DNA of 5,687 nt from Gordonia sp. (in: high G+C Gram-positive bacteria) (GTDB lineage: Bacteria > Actinomycetota > Actinomycetes > Mycobacteriales > Mycobacteriaceae): the NCBI GenBank assembly GCA_030152405.1, contig JASLJL010000531.1:1-5687 (forward strand), given 5' to 3'. Shown here in pieces: positions 1 to 5,687 of the stretch (its first letter is position 1; each line of letters begins with the position of its first letter). The notes beneath the pieces were generated by a model. The model had not been told where the DNA came from, ran no database searches, and worked only from the letters and a program-made list of their open reading frames with translations. The position numbers were made by a program, and so were the translations under genes.

Positions 1-17
1 AGCGCCAGCGGAGGACC

Positions 18-61
18 CGTGTCGAAACCACACCTAGCCAACGGCACCTGGTTTCGACACG
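18..61. repeat. Perfect 13-bp inverted repeat, hairpin
   Basis: Bases 18-30 and 49-61 are perfect reverse complements (arm CGTGTCGAAACCA) separated by an 18-base spacer. The arms are the outer ends of repeat copies A and B facing each other. Either strand could form a stem when transcribed. The matching pair in the duplicated unit (146-154 with 176-184) has decayed to nine positions with one mismatch, so the stem is not strictly conserved between the two halves of the array. Confidence 0.8.
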
Positions 62-85
62 ACGCCTCGCCTAGCGGCTCGGTGT

Positions 86-118
86 CGGCTCAACCACCGT
101 CTGCCGCTGGTTGAGCCG
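86..118 (-). terminator. Candidate hairpin terminator past DUF4333 gene
   Basis: Bases 86-96 (CGGCTCAACCA) and 108-118 form a perfect 11-bp inverted repeat around an 11-base loop, about 110 bases downstream of the stop codon of the gene at 226-1224. It is made from the inner ends of repeat copies B and C. There is no run of T on either side, so it is not a classic intrinsic terminator. Actinobacterial hairpins without a U-tract have been proposed to terminate or to protect 3' ends, which is the only basis for this call. It is symmetrical and could equally serve a convergent gene arriving from the left. Confidence 0.35.
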
Positions 119-225
119 GGCCCGGAGCGCCAGCGGAGGACCCGCGTCGAAACCACACCCAGCGCACGGCACCCAGGTTTAGACACAACCACCGAACAAC
201 GCCGGGACCGGACACGAACAGCAGG

Positions 226-1224
226 TCAGTTGACCGGGCGGGAGACCTCGTAGGTGCCGTCGGAGTCCTTCACCGTGACGGTGACGTGCTTGTTCTCGCC
301 GTTCACCTTCACCGAGCAGGTGAACGTCGTACCGGACTCCACCTTCTGGCCGTCCGGGCAGCTGACGTCCTTCACGTCCGAGATGCCGTAGCCGTCGGGC
401 TCCGCCTGCGTCAGGATCTTCTGAACACCCGACTCGACCGCGGACTGCGAGAGCCCGCCCTGTCCCCACTTGGGCCAGACGAAGGCGGTCAGGAGAACGA
501 CCGCCGCAATGACGACGAGAACGCCGCCGATGATCGCGATCAGCTTGCCCTTGCCGCCCTTCGACGCTCCGGCGTTGCCGCCGTCCGCCGGGTTCGGGGC
601 GTACGGATTCAGCGTCGCGTTGGCGTCTCCGGCACCCGGCGCACCGTACTGTGGCTGACCGGTCGCACCGTACGCGGGAGCCCCGTACTGCGGCTGACCG
701 TAACCCGGCTGCTGCGGGACGCCCTGTTGCGGAGCACCGTACTGAGGGGCACCGTATTGAGGGGCCGCTTGCTGCGGTCCGGGCTGCCCGTACTGGGGCT
801 GGCCGTAGGGCTGACCCGGCTGGGGCTGACCGTACGGGGCTTGACCGTACTGGGGCTGGCCCGGCTGCTGAGGCTGGCCCGGCTGCGGCTGACCGAACTG
901 GGGTTGGCCCGCTTGAGGCTGACCGTACTGAGCGGTCGGGGCAGCCGGCTCCTGGGCGGTGTACGGCGTGGTCGGCTGCTGCGCCTGCGGTGACTGTTGA
1001 GGGGACGCGGGCTGCTGCACCTGAGTCGGCGGGACGATCACCTCGGTCGGCTGCGGCGGAGCGGGCGTCGCGGGCAGTTCCGAGATCGTGGTCGCGTCGG
1101 CGTTCTCGTTGTCGTTGGCGTTGTCGGCACCGGACAGATCCGGCCGCTGCACGATCGACGTGGCGTCGTCATTCGCGTCGGGCGTGTTCTCTCCCGCGTT
1201 GGTCGGCTCGTTACCAGTGGTCAT
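226..1224 (-). CDS. Pro/Gln-rich membrane protein with C-terminal DUF4333 domain
   Basis: A 332-residue protein, likely equivalent of M. tuberculosis Rv2091c by position and architecture (from memory). Residues 1-98 are acidic, then Pro/Gln-rich and without predicted fold. Residues 99-196 are imperfect repeats of QYGQPQ, GQPQ and QYGAP. Residues 228-250 form one hydrophobic membrane span preceded by a basic stretch (KGGKGK), which puts the long N-terminus in the cytoplasm and the C-terminus outside. Residues about 255-332 match DUF4333: a short compact domain with two cysteines (C289, C303), spaced for a disulfide, and alternating beta-type segments such as HVTVTVKD. There is no N-terminal signal peptide. 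The ATG at 1222-1224 is supported by a GAGGAGAGG Shine-Dalgarno six bases upstream. The gene follows helY in the same direction after 102 bases. No biochemical function is known to me; a role in the cell envelope is inference. Confidence 0.88.
   Translation of the reverse strand: MTTGNEPTNAGENTPDANDDATSIVQRPDLSGADNANDNENADATTISELPATPAPPQPTEVIVPPTQVQQPASPQQSPQAQQPTTPYTAQEPAAPTAQYGQPQAGQPQFGQPQPGQPQQPGQPQYGQAPYGQPQPGQPYGQPQYGQPGPQQAAPQYGAPQYGAPQQGVPQQPGYGQPQYGAPAYGATGQPQYGAPGAGDANATLNPYAPNPADGGNAGASKGGKGKLIAIIGGVLVVIAAVVLLTAFVWPKWGQGGLSQSAVESGVQKILTQAEPDGYGISDVKDVSCPDGQKVESGTTFTCSVKVNGENKHVTVTVKDSDGTYEVSRPVN
637..930 (-). repeat. Coding tandem repeats of GQPQ / QYGAP
   Basis: This part of the DUF4333 gene encodes residues 99-196, a run of degenerate 4-6 residue repeats rich in Gln, Pro, Tyr and Gly. 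Two sub-blocks are visible: the N-terminal half favours GQPQ/YGQPQ and the C-terminal half favours QYGAP. On the plus strand this appears as recurring CCGTACTG and GGCTG words. Such tracts expand and contract by slippage and are typically disordered; in membrane proteins of this order they sit on the cytoplasmic side. Tyrosine recurs regularly, roughly every 5-15 residues, as in low-complexity sequences that can self-associate, but that property is not shown here. Confidence 0.85.
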
Positions 1225-1230
1225 CGCAGA

Positions 1231-1239
1231 CCTCTCCTC
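1231..1239 (-). promoter_or_regulatory. Shine-Dalgarno of the DUF4333 gene
   Basis: On the minus strand this reads GAGGAGAGG, with its last base six bases before the ATG at 1222-1224. It is a strong match to the anti-Shine-Dalgarno and fixes the start codon. Confidence 0.8.
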
Positions 1240-1273
1240 GTCGATGGGATTGCCCGTTTCAGCGTCGGGTGTC

Positions 1274-1279
1274 AGGCTA
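1274..1279 (-). promoter_or_regulatory. Possible -10 box for the DUF4333 gene
   Basis: The minus strand reads TAGCCT, fitting the TANNNT form of actinobacterial housekeeping -10 elements. It would place the transcript start near 1267 and a leader of roughly 40 bases. No convincing -35 lies 16-18 bases upstream; TTGACC at 1325-1330 is too far away (45 bases). The 102-base gap after helY and the strong downstream Shine-Dalgarno make a separate promoter plausible, but read-through from helY is equally possible. Confidence 0.3.
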
Positions 1280-1308
1280 CCGCAGCGATGTGGCCAGGAC
1301 GGGGACGA

Positions 1309-1327
1309 ACCACGGTGTCACCGAGGT
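1309..1327. promoter_or_regulatory. Imperfect 19-bp palindrome at the helY stop
   Basis: The plus strand reads ACCACGGTGTCACCGAGGT: arms ACC-A-CGGTG and CACCG-A-GGT around a central T, with one mismatched position per arm. It touches the first base of the helY stop codon (1327-1329) and lies about 30-50 bases upstream of the possible -10 box at 1274-1279. A central loop of one base makes it a poor RNA hairpin, so if functional it is more likely a dimeric protein site on DNA. It may be chance in such GC-rich sequence. Confidence 0.25.
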
Positions 1328-4086
1328 CAACTGATCTCGGAAGCGACCACGCCACGTCGAACGGCTGCGACCGCCCGTTTGGCCGCACCCGCCAGCGGAT
1401 CGGCCGGGTCGACGCCGAGCCTGATCTGTTCGAGCAGGTCGATGACCTGGCGGTTCCAGCGGACGAAGTCGCCGGGCGACAGGAGGTTGCCCTGTGAACC
1501 CGCGGCCCCCAGCGCCTCTCGCAACGAACGCCCCGACGCCCACGCCGAGACGGCCGCGCAGAACCCCGTGTCGGGTTCACGCGTTTGAACGACTCCGTGT
1601 CGGTCCTGGACTCGATTCGTCGCCTCCCAGACCGCGAGGGTTCCCGTCAACGCATCGCGCAGCGCCACGTTCCCCGGCATCGAGTCGACGCCCCCGTACG
1701 ACTCGCGTCGAGACACGAACAGGACCGACGACACGACCGCCGCGAGATCCGACGGCGACAGTCCGTTCCACACACCCGCCCGGATGCACTCGGCGACCAG
1801 CAGATCGCTCTCGCTGTAGATCCGACGCAGGACCGTGCCCGTCGGTGTCACACGCAGCGAACCGGCGCCGTCGTCTTCGAGGTAATCGAGCTCGGTGAGC
1901 ACTCCGACGACGGCGTCGAAGTCGGTCTCCAGCTGCGACGTCCGTTCGTGAACGGCCTTCTCCAACGCCGCGACCTCGCGGTTCACTTTCGCTCGACGCT
2001 CCGACATGCGGTACAGATCGTCCAATCCCGCGGCCTTGTGCATCGGATGTGTCCGGAGCCTGCGACGGAGATCGTCCAGTTCGTAGTCGGGTTCCGCGGC
2101 CTTCTTCTTCACTCGACCACGGGGACGTTCGATCCCCGACTTCCTGAGCGTCGCGGCGATCTCGCGCCTCGCATGGCGCGATCGGGTGTCCGCATTCTTG
2201 GGGATCCGGATACCGCCGAGCGCGACGGGCGGATTGACGAAGTCGGACACCCCGATACGTCCGACCCAGCCGTCCTCGGAGAGCACGAGCGGCTTCGGGT
2301 CCGGGCCCTTCCACGCGGCCTCGAGAACGACCGCGACCCCGCGGTGCCTCCCGGTCTCGACCGCGATCACCTGACCGCGCGTCAACGCGCCGAGTTCCTC
2401 GGTGATCGCCTGCTCACCGTTCACCCGTCGCACGAACTTCTGTGCCCGCTCCTTGCGGCGGATGTCCTCGCGGAGACCGACGTACTCGGTGAAACGCTCC
2501 GGGTCGACGCCGTGACTCGCCGCCGCGGCGTCCAGTTCGCCGTCGATCTTGCGGAGTGTTCGGGTCGCGTTGTCCAGTTGTCGTGCCTGGCCGACCACCG
2601 ACCGGTCGGTCTGGAACTGCGCGAACGATCGACGAAGCAGAGCACGGGAGCCCTCGACGCCGAGGCGGTCGATCAGATTCATCGCCATGTTGTACTCGGG
2701 GGCGAACGAACTGCGCAGGGGGAACGTCCTCGCGCCCGCCAGACCGGCGACCCGCTCGGGGGCCACCTCGGGAGTCCAGATCACCACAGCGTGGCCTTCG
2801 ACGTCGATGCCGCGCCGTCCAGCACGCCCGGTGAGCTGCGTGTACTCCCCCGGCGTCAGATCGACATGCGACTCGCCGTTGTACTTCACGAGCCGCTCGA
2901 GCACGACGCTCCGGGCGGGCATGTTGATGCCGAGTGCAAGGGTCTCGGTGGCGAAAACGACCTTCACCAGGCCCTTGGAGAACAGCTCTTCGACAGCCTG
3001 CCGGAAGGTCGGGAGCAGACCGGCGTGGTGTGCGGCGAATCCTCGACGCAGCGCCCACCGCCAGTCGTCGACGCCGAGCACGTCGGCGTCGCCCGGCGCC
3101 AACTGCGCGAGATGAGCATCGATCACCTCGTCCACCTGCGCGACCTCCTCGGGGTCGAGCAGGTGCAGATCCGACCTCAAGCACTGGGTGAGGGCCCCGT
3201 CGCAGCCGGCCCTCGAGAAGATGAAGTCGATCGCTGGCAGCAGCCCCTCCGACTCCAGGTTGGCGATCATCCGCGGCCGATTGACGCCGCCCGTCCGATT
3301 GCCGCGACGGCGTCGTTCGCGGGAGAGACGGTCCTCGTATCCGCCGAGAGCGTCGGCGCCGAGCATCCGATGTTTGATGTAGCGGGTCAGCTCCGAGTTC
3401 ACCGCCCTCTTGCCCTTGCCGTCGTCCGACGTCCGACGACGGTCGAAGAGCTCGAACATCCGGTTGCCGACCAGCATGTGCTGATGCAGCGGCACCGGGC
3501 GGTGCTCGTCGACGATCACCGCGGTGTCGCCGCGCACCGTGGTGATCCAGTCGCCGAACTCCTCGGCGTTGCTGACCGTCGCGGACAGGCTGACCACCCG
3601 CACACCCGCGTCGAGCCCGAGGATCACCTCCTCCCAGACGGCGCCTCGGAACCGGTCGGCGAGGAAGTGGACTTCGTCCATCACCACGTGGGAGAGCCCG
3701 TCGAGCGCCGACGAGTCGGCGTAGATCATGTTGCGGAGGACCTCGGTCGTCATCACGACGACGGGTGCCGAGGAGTTGATCGAGTTGTCACCAGTCAGCA
3801 GACCGACGTTCTCGTCGCCGTGCACCTGCGCTAGATCCTGGTACTTCTGGTTGCTCAACGCCTTGATCGGAGTGGTGTAGAAGCACTTGCCGCCCTCCGC
3901 CAGTGCGAGGTGGACGGCGAATTCTCCGACGATCGTCTTGCCCGCCCCGGTGGGCGCGCACACGAGGACTCCGAGGCCGTCTTCGAGCGATTCGCACGCC
4001 CGTCGTTGGAAGTCGTCGATCCCGAAGGTGAGACGTGAGGTGAATGCGGTCAGTTCCGGACCGGAGTGCGGTGCGTCGGTGCTCAT
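1327..4086 (-). CDS. helY: Ski2-like DEVH-box RNA helicase with DSHCT domain
   Basis: A 919-residue superfamily 2 helicase, close in length to M. tuberculosis HelY (about 906). RecA domain 1 has FQRRA (26-30), Walker A APTGAGKT (44-51), TTPIKALSNQK (71-81), GLLTGD (95-100), the DEVH box (137-140) and SAT (168-170). A basic linker (about 216-272) precedes RecA domain 2, with FIFSRAGCD (288-296), AAHHAGLLP (351-359), FATETLALGINMPAR (378-392) and QLTGRAGRRGID (417-428). Residues about 498-725 hold charged helical segments around a beta-rich insert (568-630) that may be an arch-like region. The DSHCT domain spans roughly 745-919, with GDFVRWNRQVIDLLEQI at 872-888. All catalytic motifs are intact. 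The family unwinds RNA with ATP and resembles exosome helicases Ski2 and Mtr4; the bacterial role is predicted to be RNA processing or decay. The ATG follows the tatC stop after three bases with no well-placed Shine-Dalgarno, implying translation coupled to tatC. Confidence 0.95.
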   Translation of the reverse strand: MSTDAPHSGPELTAFTSRLTFGIDDFQRRACESLEDGLGVLVCAPTGAGKTIVGEFAVHLALAEGGKCFYTTPIKALSNQKYQDLAQVHGDENVGLLTGDNSINSSAPVVVMTTEVLRNMIYADSSALDGLSHVVMDEVHFLADRFRGAVWEEVILGLDAGVRVVSLSATVSNAEEFGDWITTVRGDTAVIVDEHRPVPLHQHMLVGNRMFELFDRRRTSDDGKGKRAVNSELTRYIKHRMLGADALGGYEDRLSRERRRRGNRTGGVNRPRMIANLESEGLLPAIDFIFSRAGCDGALTQCLRSDLHLLDPEEVAQVDEVIDAHLAQLAPGDADVLGVDDWRWALRRGFAAHHAGLLPTFRQAVEELFSKGLVKVVFATETLALGINMPARSVVLERLVKYNGESHVDLTPGEYTQLTGRAGRRGIDVEGHAVVIWTPEVAPERVAGLAGARTFPLRSSFAPEYNMAMNLIDRLGVEGSRALLRRSFAQFQTDRSVVGQARQLDNATRTLRKIDGELDAAAASHGVDPERFTEYVGLREDIRRKERAQKFVRRVNGEQAITEELGALTRGQVIAVETGRHRGVAVVLEAAWKGPDPKPLVLSEDGWVGRIGVSDFVNPPVALGGIRIPKNADTRSRHARREIAATLRKSGIERPRGRVKKKAAEPDYELDDLRRRLRTHPMHKAAGLDDLYRMSERRAKVNREVAALEKAVHERTSQLETDFDAVVGVLTELDYLEDDGAGSLRVTPTGTVLRRIYSESDLLVAECIRAGVWNGLSPSDLAAVVSSVLFVSRRESYGGVDSMPGNVALRDALTGTLAVWEATNRVQDRHGVVQTREPDTGFCAAVSAWASGRSLREALGAAGSQGNLLSPGDFVRWNRQVIDLLEQIRLGVDPADPLAGAAKRAVAAVRRGVVASEIS

Positions 4087-4089
4087 CCC

Positions 4090-5091
4090 CTACAGGATCT
4101 CATCGAACGACGAGTCGTCGCGAACTGAATTCCTGCTCCGCGTGGCGCCGATCGGTCCCGACGATGCGACAGGTGCGGGAGCGGCGACCGCGGACGCCGA
4201 GTCGCGACCACCCGGAGCCTCCAGCGGAGACGCCTCGTCGTCGGAGAGGTCGGCCCAGTCCGGATCGCGCTTGGCCTTGCGCTTGTCGTGGATGCGGGCG
4301 ACCTGAATCGCGACCTCCAGCAGCACCGTCAACGCGCCGGACAGGGCCAGCATGGTGAACGGGTCCTGACCTGGCGTCACGATCGCGGCGAAGACGAACA
4401 TCGCGAAGATCAGGCCGCGACGCCACGCCTTGAGCCGCTTGTAACTCACGATGCCGACCATGTTCAGCGACACGATCAGCAGGGGCAGCTCGAAACTGAT
4501 GCCGAAGATGATCAGCAGGTGAAGCATGAAGCTGAAGTACTGATCACCCGACAACGCCGTCACCTGCACGTCGTTGCCGACGGTGAGGAGGAACTCGAAA
4601 GCCTTCGTGACGACGATGTATGCGAGCACCGCGCCTGCGATGAAGAGCACGGCGGCTGCGGAGACGAAGCTGAGGGCGTACTTGCGCTCGTTGGTGTGGA
4701 GGCCGGGCGTGATGAAGCGCCACAGTTGGTAGAACCAGATCGGGCACGCGATGACGATGCCGGCGGTCAGCGCCACCTGCAGGCGGAGCATGAACTGGTC
4801 GAACGGACCCGTCGCGAGCAGTCGGCAGGCGCCGTCCGGCGTCAGTGTCGCTCGAGTCGACGGATCGAGCTCACAGTACGGACGACGCAGCAGTTCGCCG
4901 AGTGATTCGATCGGGCCTGGTCCATGCGTGTACCAGACGAAACCGAGGATGGTCGTCAGGATGATCGCGCCCAGCGACAGCAGCAACCGGTACCGGAGCT
5001 CGTACAGATGCTCGGCCAACGGCATGGAGCCGTTGGGATTGGTCTTGCTGCGTCGTCTGCGCGGATCGAGTCGACGGAAGTTGATTCCCAC
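4090..5091 (-). CDS. tatC: Sec-independent (twin-arginine) translocase subunit TatC
   Basis: A 333-residue polytopic inner-membrane protein, the receptor that binds twin-arginine signal peptides and recruits TatA to export folded proteins. The cytoplasmic N-terminus contains [14 protein letters not shown] (24-37), the family signature before span 1. Six spans follow at roughly 36-54, 104-124, 140-162, 186-209, 225-240 and 246-264. Key acidic residues are present: E135 in the first cytoplasmic loop (NER, like E. coli E103), E201 in GISFELPL (like E170) and D243 in TPGQDPF (like D211). The first external loop is long (about 55-100) and carries C73 and C89. The C-terminal tail (about 270-333) is long, charged then Ala/Pro/Ser-rich. 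The start is GTG, 20 bases after the tatA stop; ATG at residue 23 is possible but would remove the basic N-terminus that, as I recall, M. tuberculosis TatC also has. No clear Shine-Dalgarno precedes either, so coupling to tatA is likely. Confidence 0.96.
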   Translation of the reverse strand: MGINFRRLDPRRRRSKTNPNGSMPLAEHLYELRYRLLLSLGAIILTTILGFVWYTHGPGPIESLGELLRRPYCELDPSTRATLTPDGACRLLATGPFDQFMLRLQVALTAGIVIACPIWFYQLWRFITPGLHTNERKYALSFVSAAAVLFIAGAVLAYIVVTKAFEFLLTVGNDVQVTALSGDQYFSFMLHLLIIFGISFELPLLIVSLNMVGIVSYKRLKAWRRGLIFAMFVFAAIVTPGQDPFTMLALSGALTVLLEVAIQVARIHDKRKAKRDPDWADLSDDEASPLEAPGGRDSASAVAAPAPVASSGPIGATRSRNSVRDDSSFDEIL

Positions 5092-5111
5092 GCGCGTGAC
5101 GTCGAGTGCGG

Positions 5112-5360
5112 CTAGGCCGACTTCTTCTTGTCCACGTCGACGTTCACCTCGACTGTCGGCTCAGCGCCGGGCAGTTCGCGAGGCGCGTCGTCGGACGCCT
5201 TCTTGTCGGAGCCGTCGTTGGCCATCTCGGCCATCTCCGACTTGAAGATGCGCATCGATCGACCGAGTCCGCGTGCGGCTTCCGGCAACTTCTTCGACCC
5301 GAAGAGCACGACCAGAACAACCAGAACGATTGCCCAGTGCCACCAGGAAAGGGCGCCCAT
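5112..5360 (-). CDS. tatA: Sec-independent translocase pore subunit TatA
   Basis: An 82-residue single-span protein that oligomerises to form the transport path for folded twin-arginine substrates. From the ATG: a short external N-terminus, hydrophobic span (about 6-20), hinge FGSKKLPE with the invariant F20-G21, then an amphipathic helix [19 protein letters not shown] (25-43) in which F39 aligns with E. coli F39. The tail after about 46 is acidic with a lysine-rich end (DKKKSA). Length and sequence resemble M. tuberculosis TatA (about 83 residues). An in-frame GTG at 5373-5375 would add five residues, but that codon lies inside the Shine-Dalgarno TGGAGG (5369-5374), which is eight bases from the ATG at 5358-5360, so the ATG is chosen. 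I assign TatA rather than TatB because of the hinge sequence, the short length and the adjacency to tatC after pafC. Confidence 0.96.
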   Translation of the reverse strand: MGALSWWHWAIVLVVLVVLFGSKKLPEAARGLGRSMRIFKSEMAEMANDGSDKKASDDAPRELPGAEPTVEVNVDVDKKKSA

Positions 5361-5368
5361 GACCAAAA

Positions 5369-5374
5369 CCTCCA
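5369..5374 (-). promoter_or_regulatory. Shine-Dalgarno that decides the tatA start
   Basis: The minus strand reads TGGAGG, eight bases before the ATG at 5358-5360. It overlaps the alternative GTG start at 5373-5375, which argues against the longer protein. Confidence 0.8.
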
Positions 5375-5398
5375 CGCGAGAAACAGATGTCGCCTTCG

Positions 5399-5404
5399 AC
5401 TGTA
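5399..5404 (-). promoter_or_regulatory. Possible -10 box upstream of tatA
   Basis: The minus strand reads TACAGT (TANNNT), which would give a transcript start near 5392 and a leader of about 30 bases before tatA. It lies in the 89-base gap between the pafC stop and the tatA ATG. No good -35 hexamer is found 16-18 bases upstream, so the call rests on the -10 match and position. If real, tatA-tatC-helY can be transcribed independently of the upstream regulator genes. Confidence 0.35.
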
Positions 5405-5431
5405 CCCGCTGCGCCCGGAATGCTCTCTGCG

Positions 5432-5445
5432 CGCCGGTCCCGGCG
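5432..5445 (-). terminator. Small GC hairpin after pafC
   Basis: CGCCGG (5432-5437) and CCGGCG (5440-5445) are reverse complements, giving a five-pair stem with a four-base loop immediately downstream of the pafC stop. There is no T-run, so it is at most a weak terminator or pause site; chance is quite possible in this GC-rich gap. Confidence 0.2.
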
Positions 5446-5449
5446 GCGT

Positions 5450-5687
5450 TCAGTATCGACTGCGGGCGGCCTTCGCCGTCGACGCGACCGCGTCGGCGAC
5501 GTCATCGGCCTCGCCGGGCACGAGCCGCACCCGACCACCGAAACTGAGCAGGAACCTCTCCAGCCACTGCGGCGAGCCGTAACGGAGCACCGCTCGCACC
5601 GGACCGCGGGGCTCGCCGTCCAACGTGTCCTCGGCGTCGGCCGCGTAGTACTCCAGCAGCCAGAGCGCGTCGGGATCGATCTCGACG
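5450..5687 (-). CDS. pafC: WYL-family regulator, C-terminal end, probable PafC
   Basis: Only the last 78 residues are in the window; the frame runs off the right edge and ends in TGA at 5450-5452. The visible part begins VEIDPDALWLLEYY, then a short beta-containing region with RAVLRYGSPQWLERFLLSFGG, and ends in an alanine-rich helix (DAVASTAKAARSRY). This matches the C-terminal WCX extension of WYL-domain regulators: a pattern of strands, then Trp-Leu...Leu-Leu...Gly-Gly and a final helix ending in Tyr. The winged-helix and WYL domains would lie outside. PafB and PafC act together in mycobacteria as a DNA-damage-responsive transcription activator; the gene next to tatA is pafC in M. tuberculosis, which is why I choose pafC over pafB. 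The family call is firmer than the paralogue call. Confidence 0.82.
   Translation of the reverse strand, partial: VEIDPDALWLLEYYAADAEDTLDGEPRGPVRAVLRYGSPQWLERFLLSFGGRVRLVPGEADDVADAVASTAKAARSRY

Larger units (their letters stand above)
1..194. repeat. Array of four alternating copies of an intergenic repeat
   Basis: No gene lies in this stretch. It is built from one repeat element whose ends read approximately TGGTTTCGACAC and GGCTCAACCACCG. Copy A (1-30) is inverted and cut by the window edge. Copy B (49-99) is forward and complete. Copy C (104-155) is inverted and complete. Copy D (176-194) is forward but keeps only the two ends, GGTTTAGACAC joined to AACCACCG, with the middle missing. Bases 1-60 and 126-186 also align as a direct repeat, including the spacer between copies, with six substitutions and one inserted base by eye, so an inverted pair (A, spacer, B) appears to have been duplicated in tandem. 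Similar GGTTTCGA...CTCAACCACCG elements are, to my knowledge, scattered through intergenic regions of Gordonia and other Actinobacteria. There is no coding capacity and no transposase. Function is unknown; the position just past the DUF4333 gene would suit transcript ends. Confidence 0.8.

Noticed and set aside
1..194. CRISPR array or insertion-sequence end
   Set aside because: The copies alternate in orientation, vary in length and are not separated by unique spacers of constant size. There is no transposase, no cas gene and no evident target-site duplication.
286..993. A 235-codon plus-strand open frame opposite the DUF4333 gene
   Set aside because: Its Leu/Arg/Gly/Thr repeats mirror the GQPQ/QYGAP repeats of the minus-strand gene. 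The minus-strand product has a membrane span, a DUF4333 domain and a strong Shine-Dalgarno; the plus-strand frame has none of these.
1585..3834. A 749-codon open frame on the plus strand, antisense to helY
   Set aside because: It lies wholly opposite a helicase with all motifs intact. Its product is Arg/Asp/His/Val-rich with no recognisable domain, as expected when GC-rich codons are read on the opposite strand.
4288..4905. Plus-strand frame of 205 codons opposite tatC
   Set aside because: The product is a hydrophilic Glu/Asp/Arg/Gln-rich string without a domain, the usual shadow of a membrane-protein gene on the opposite strand.
5112..5375. Longer TatA starting at the GTG at 5373-5375
   Set aside because: That GTG overlaps the Shine-Dalgarno that serves the ATG at 5358-5360, and the extra MEVLV would be unusual before the conserved short TatA N-terminus.
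5361..5449. PafBC-type damage-inducible promoter (TTGTC-GTG with a spaced -10) upstream of tatA
   Set aside because: I looked for the TTGTCRGTG element ahead of the TACAGT box and ahead of the TAGCCT box at 1274-1279; neither gap has it.

Overview
The window reads as core chromosome of a high-GC actinobacterium of the order Mycobacteriales. Gordonia or a close relative is my best guess, from gene order, protein similarity to remembered Mycobacterium tuberculosis proteins, and the style of the intergenic repeat; no search was run. All five recognisable genes lie on the minus strand, so transcription runs from the right edge to the left.

In the direction of transcription they are: the 3' end of a WYL-family regulator, most likely pafC (5450-5687, cut by the window edge); tatA (5112-5360); tatC (4090-5091); helY, a Ski2-like DSHCT RNA helicase (1327-4086); and a Pro/Gln/Tyr/Gly-rich, single-membrane-span protein with a C-terminal DUF4333 domain (226-1224). 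As I recall it, M. tuberculosis has the same order, Rv2095c-Rv2094c-Rv2093c-Rv2092c-Rv2091c, so the neighbourhood is conserved rather than acquired. tatA, tatC and helY are nearly contiguous (gaps of 20 and 3 bases) and are probably one transcription unit with translational coupling. tatA and the DUF4333 gene each have a good Shine-Dalgarno and a short upstream gap with a possible -10 box, so each may also have its own promoter.

Functionally, TatA and TatC are the pore-forming and receptor subunits of the twin-arginine export system for folded proteins; TatB is not here. HelY is a predicted ATP-dependent RNA helicase. PafC is half of the PafBC activator of the LexA-independent DNA-damage response. 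The DUF4333 protein is an envelope protein of unknown role. The sequence shows no direct functional link among them beyond conserved linkage.

The left end (1-225) has no gene. It holds the least ordinary feature of the window: four full, partial or eroded copies of one short intergenic repeat in alternating orientation, arranged as a tandemly duplicated inverted pair and able to form hairpins on both strands. I see no transposase, CRISPR array, tRNA, rRNA or defence system, and no strong case for an undescribed multi-gene system here.
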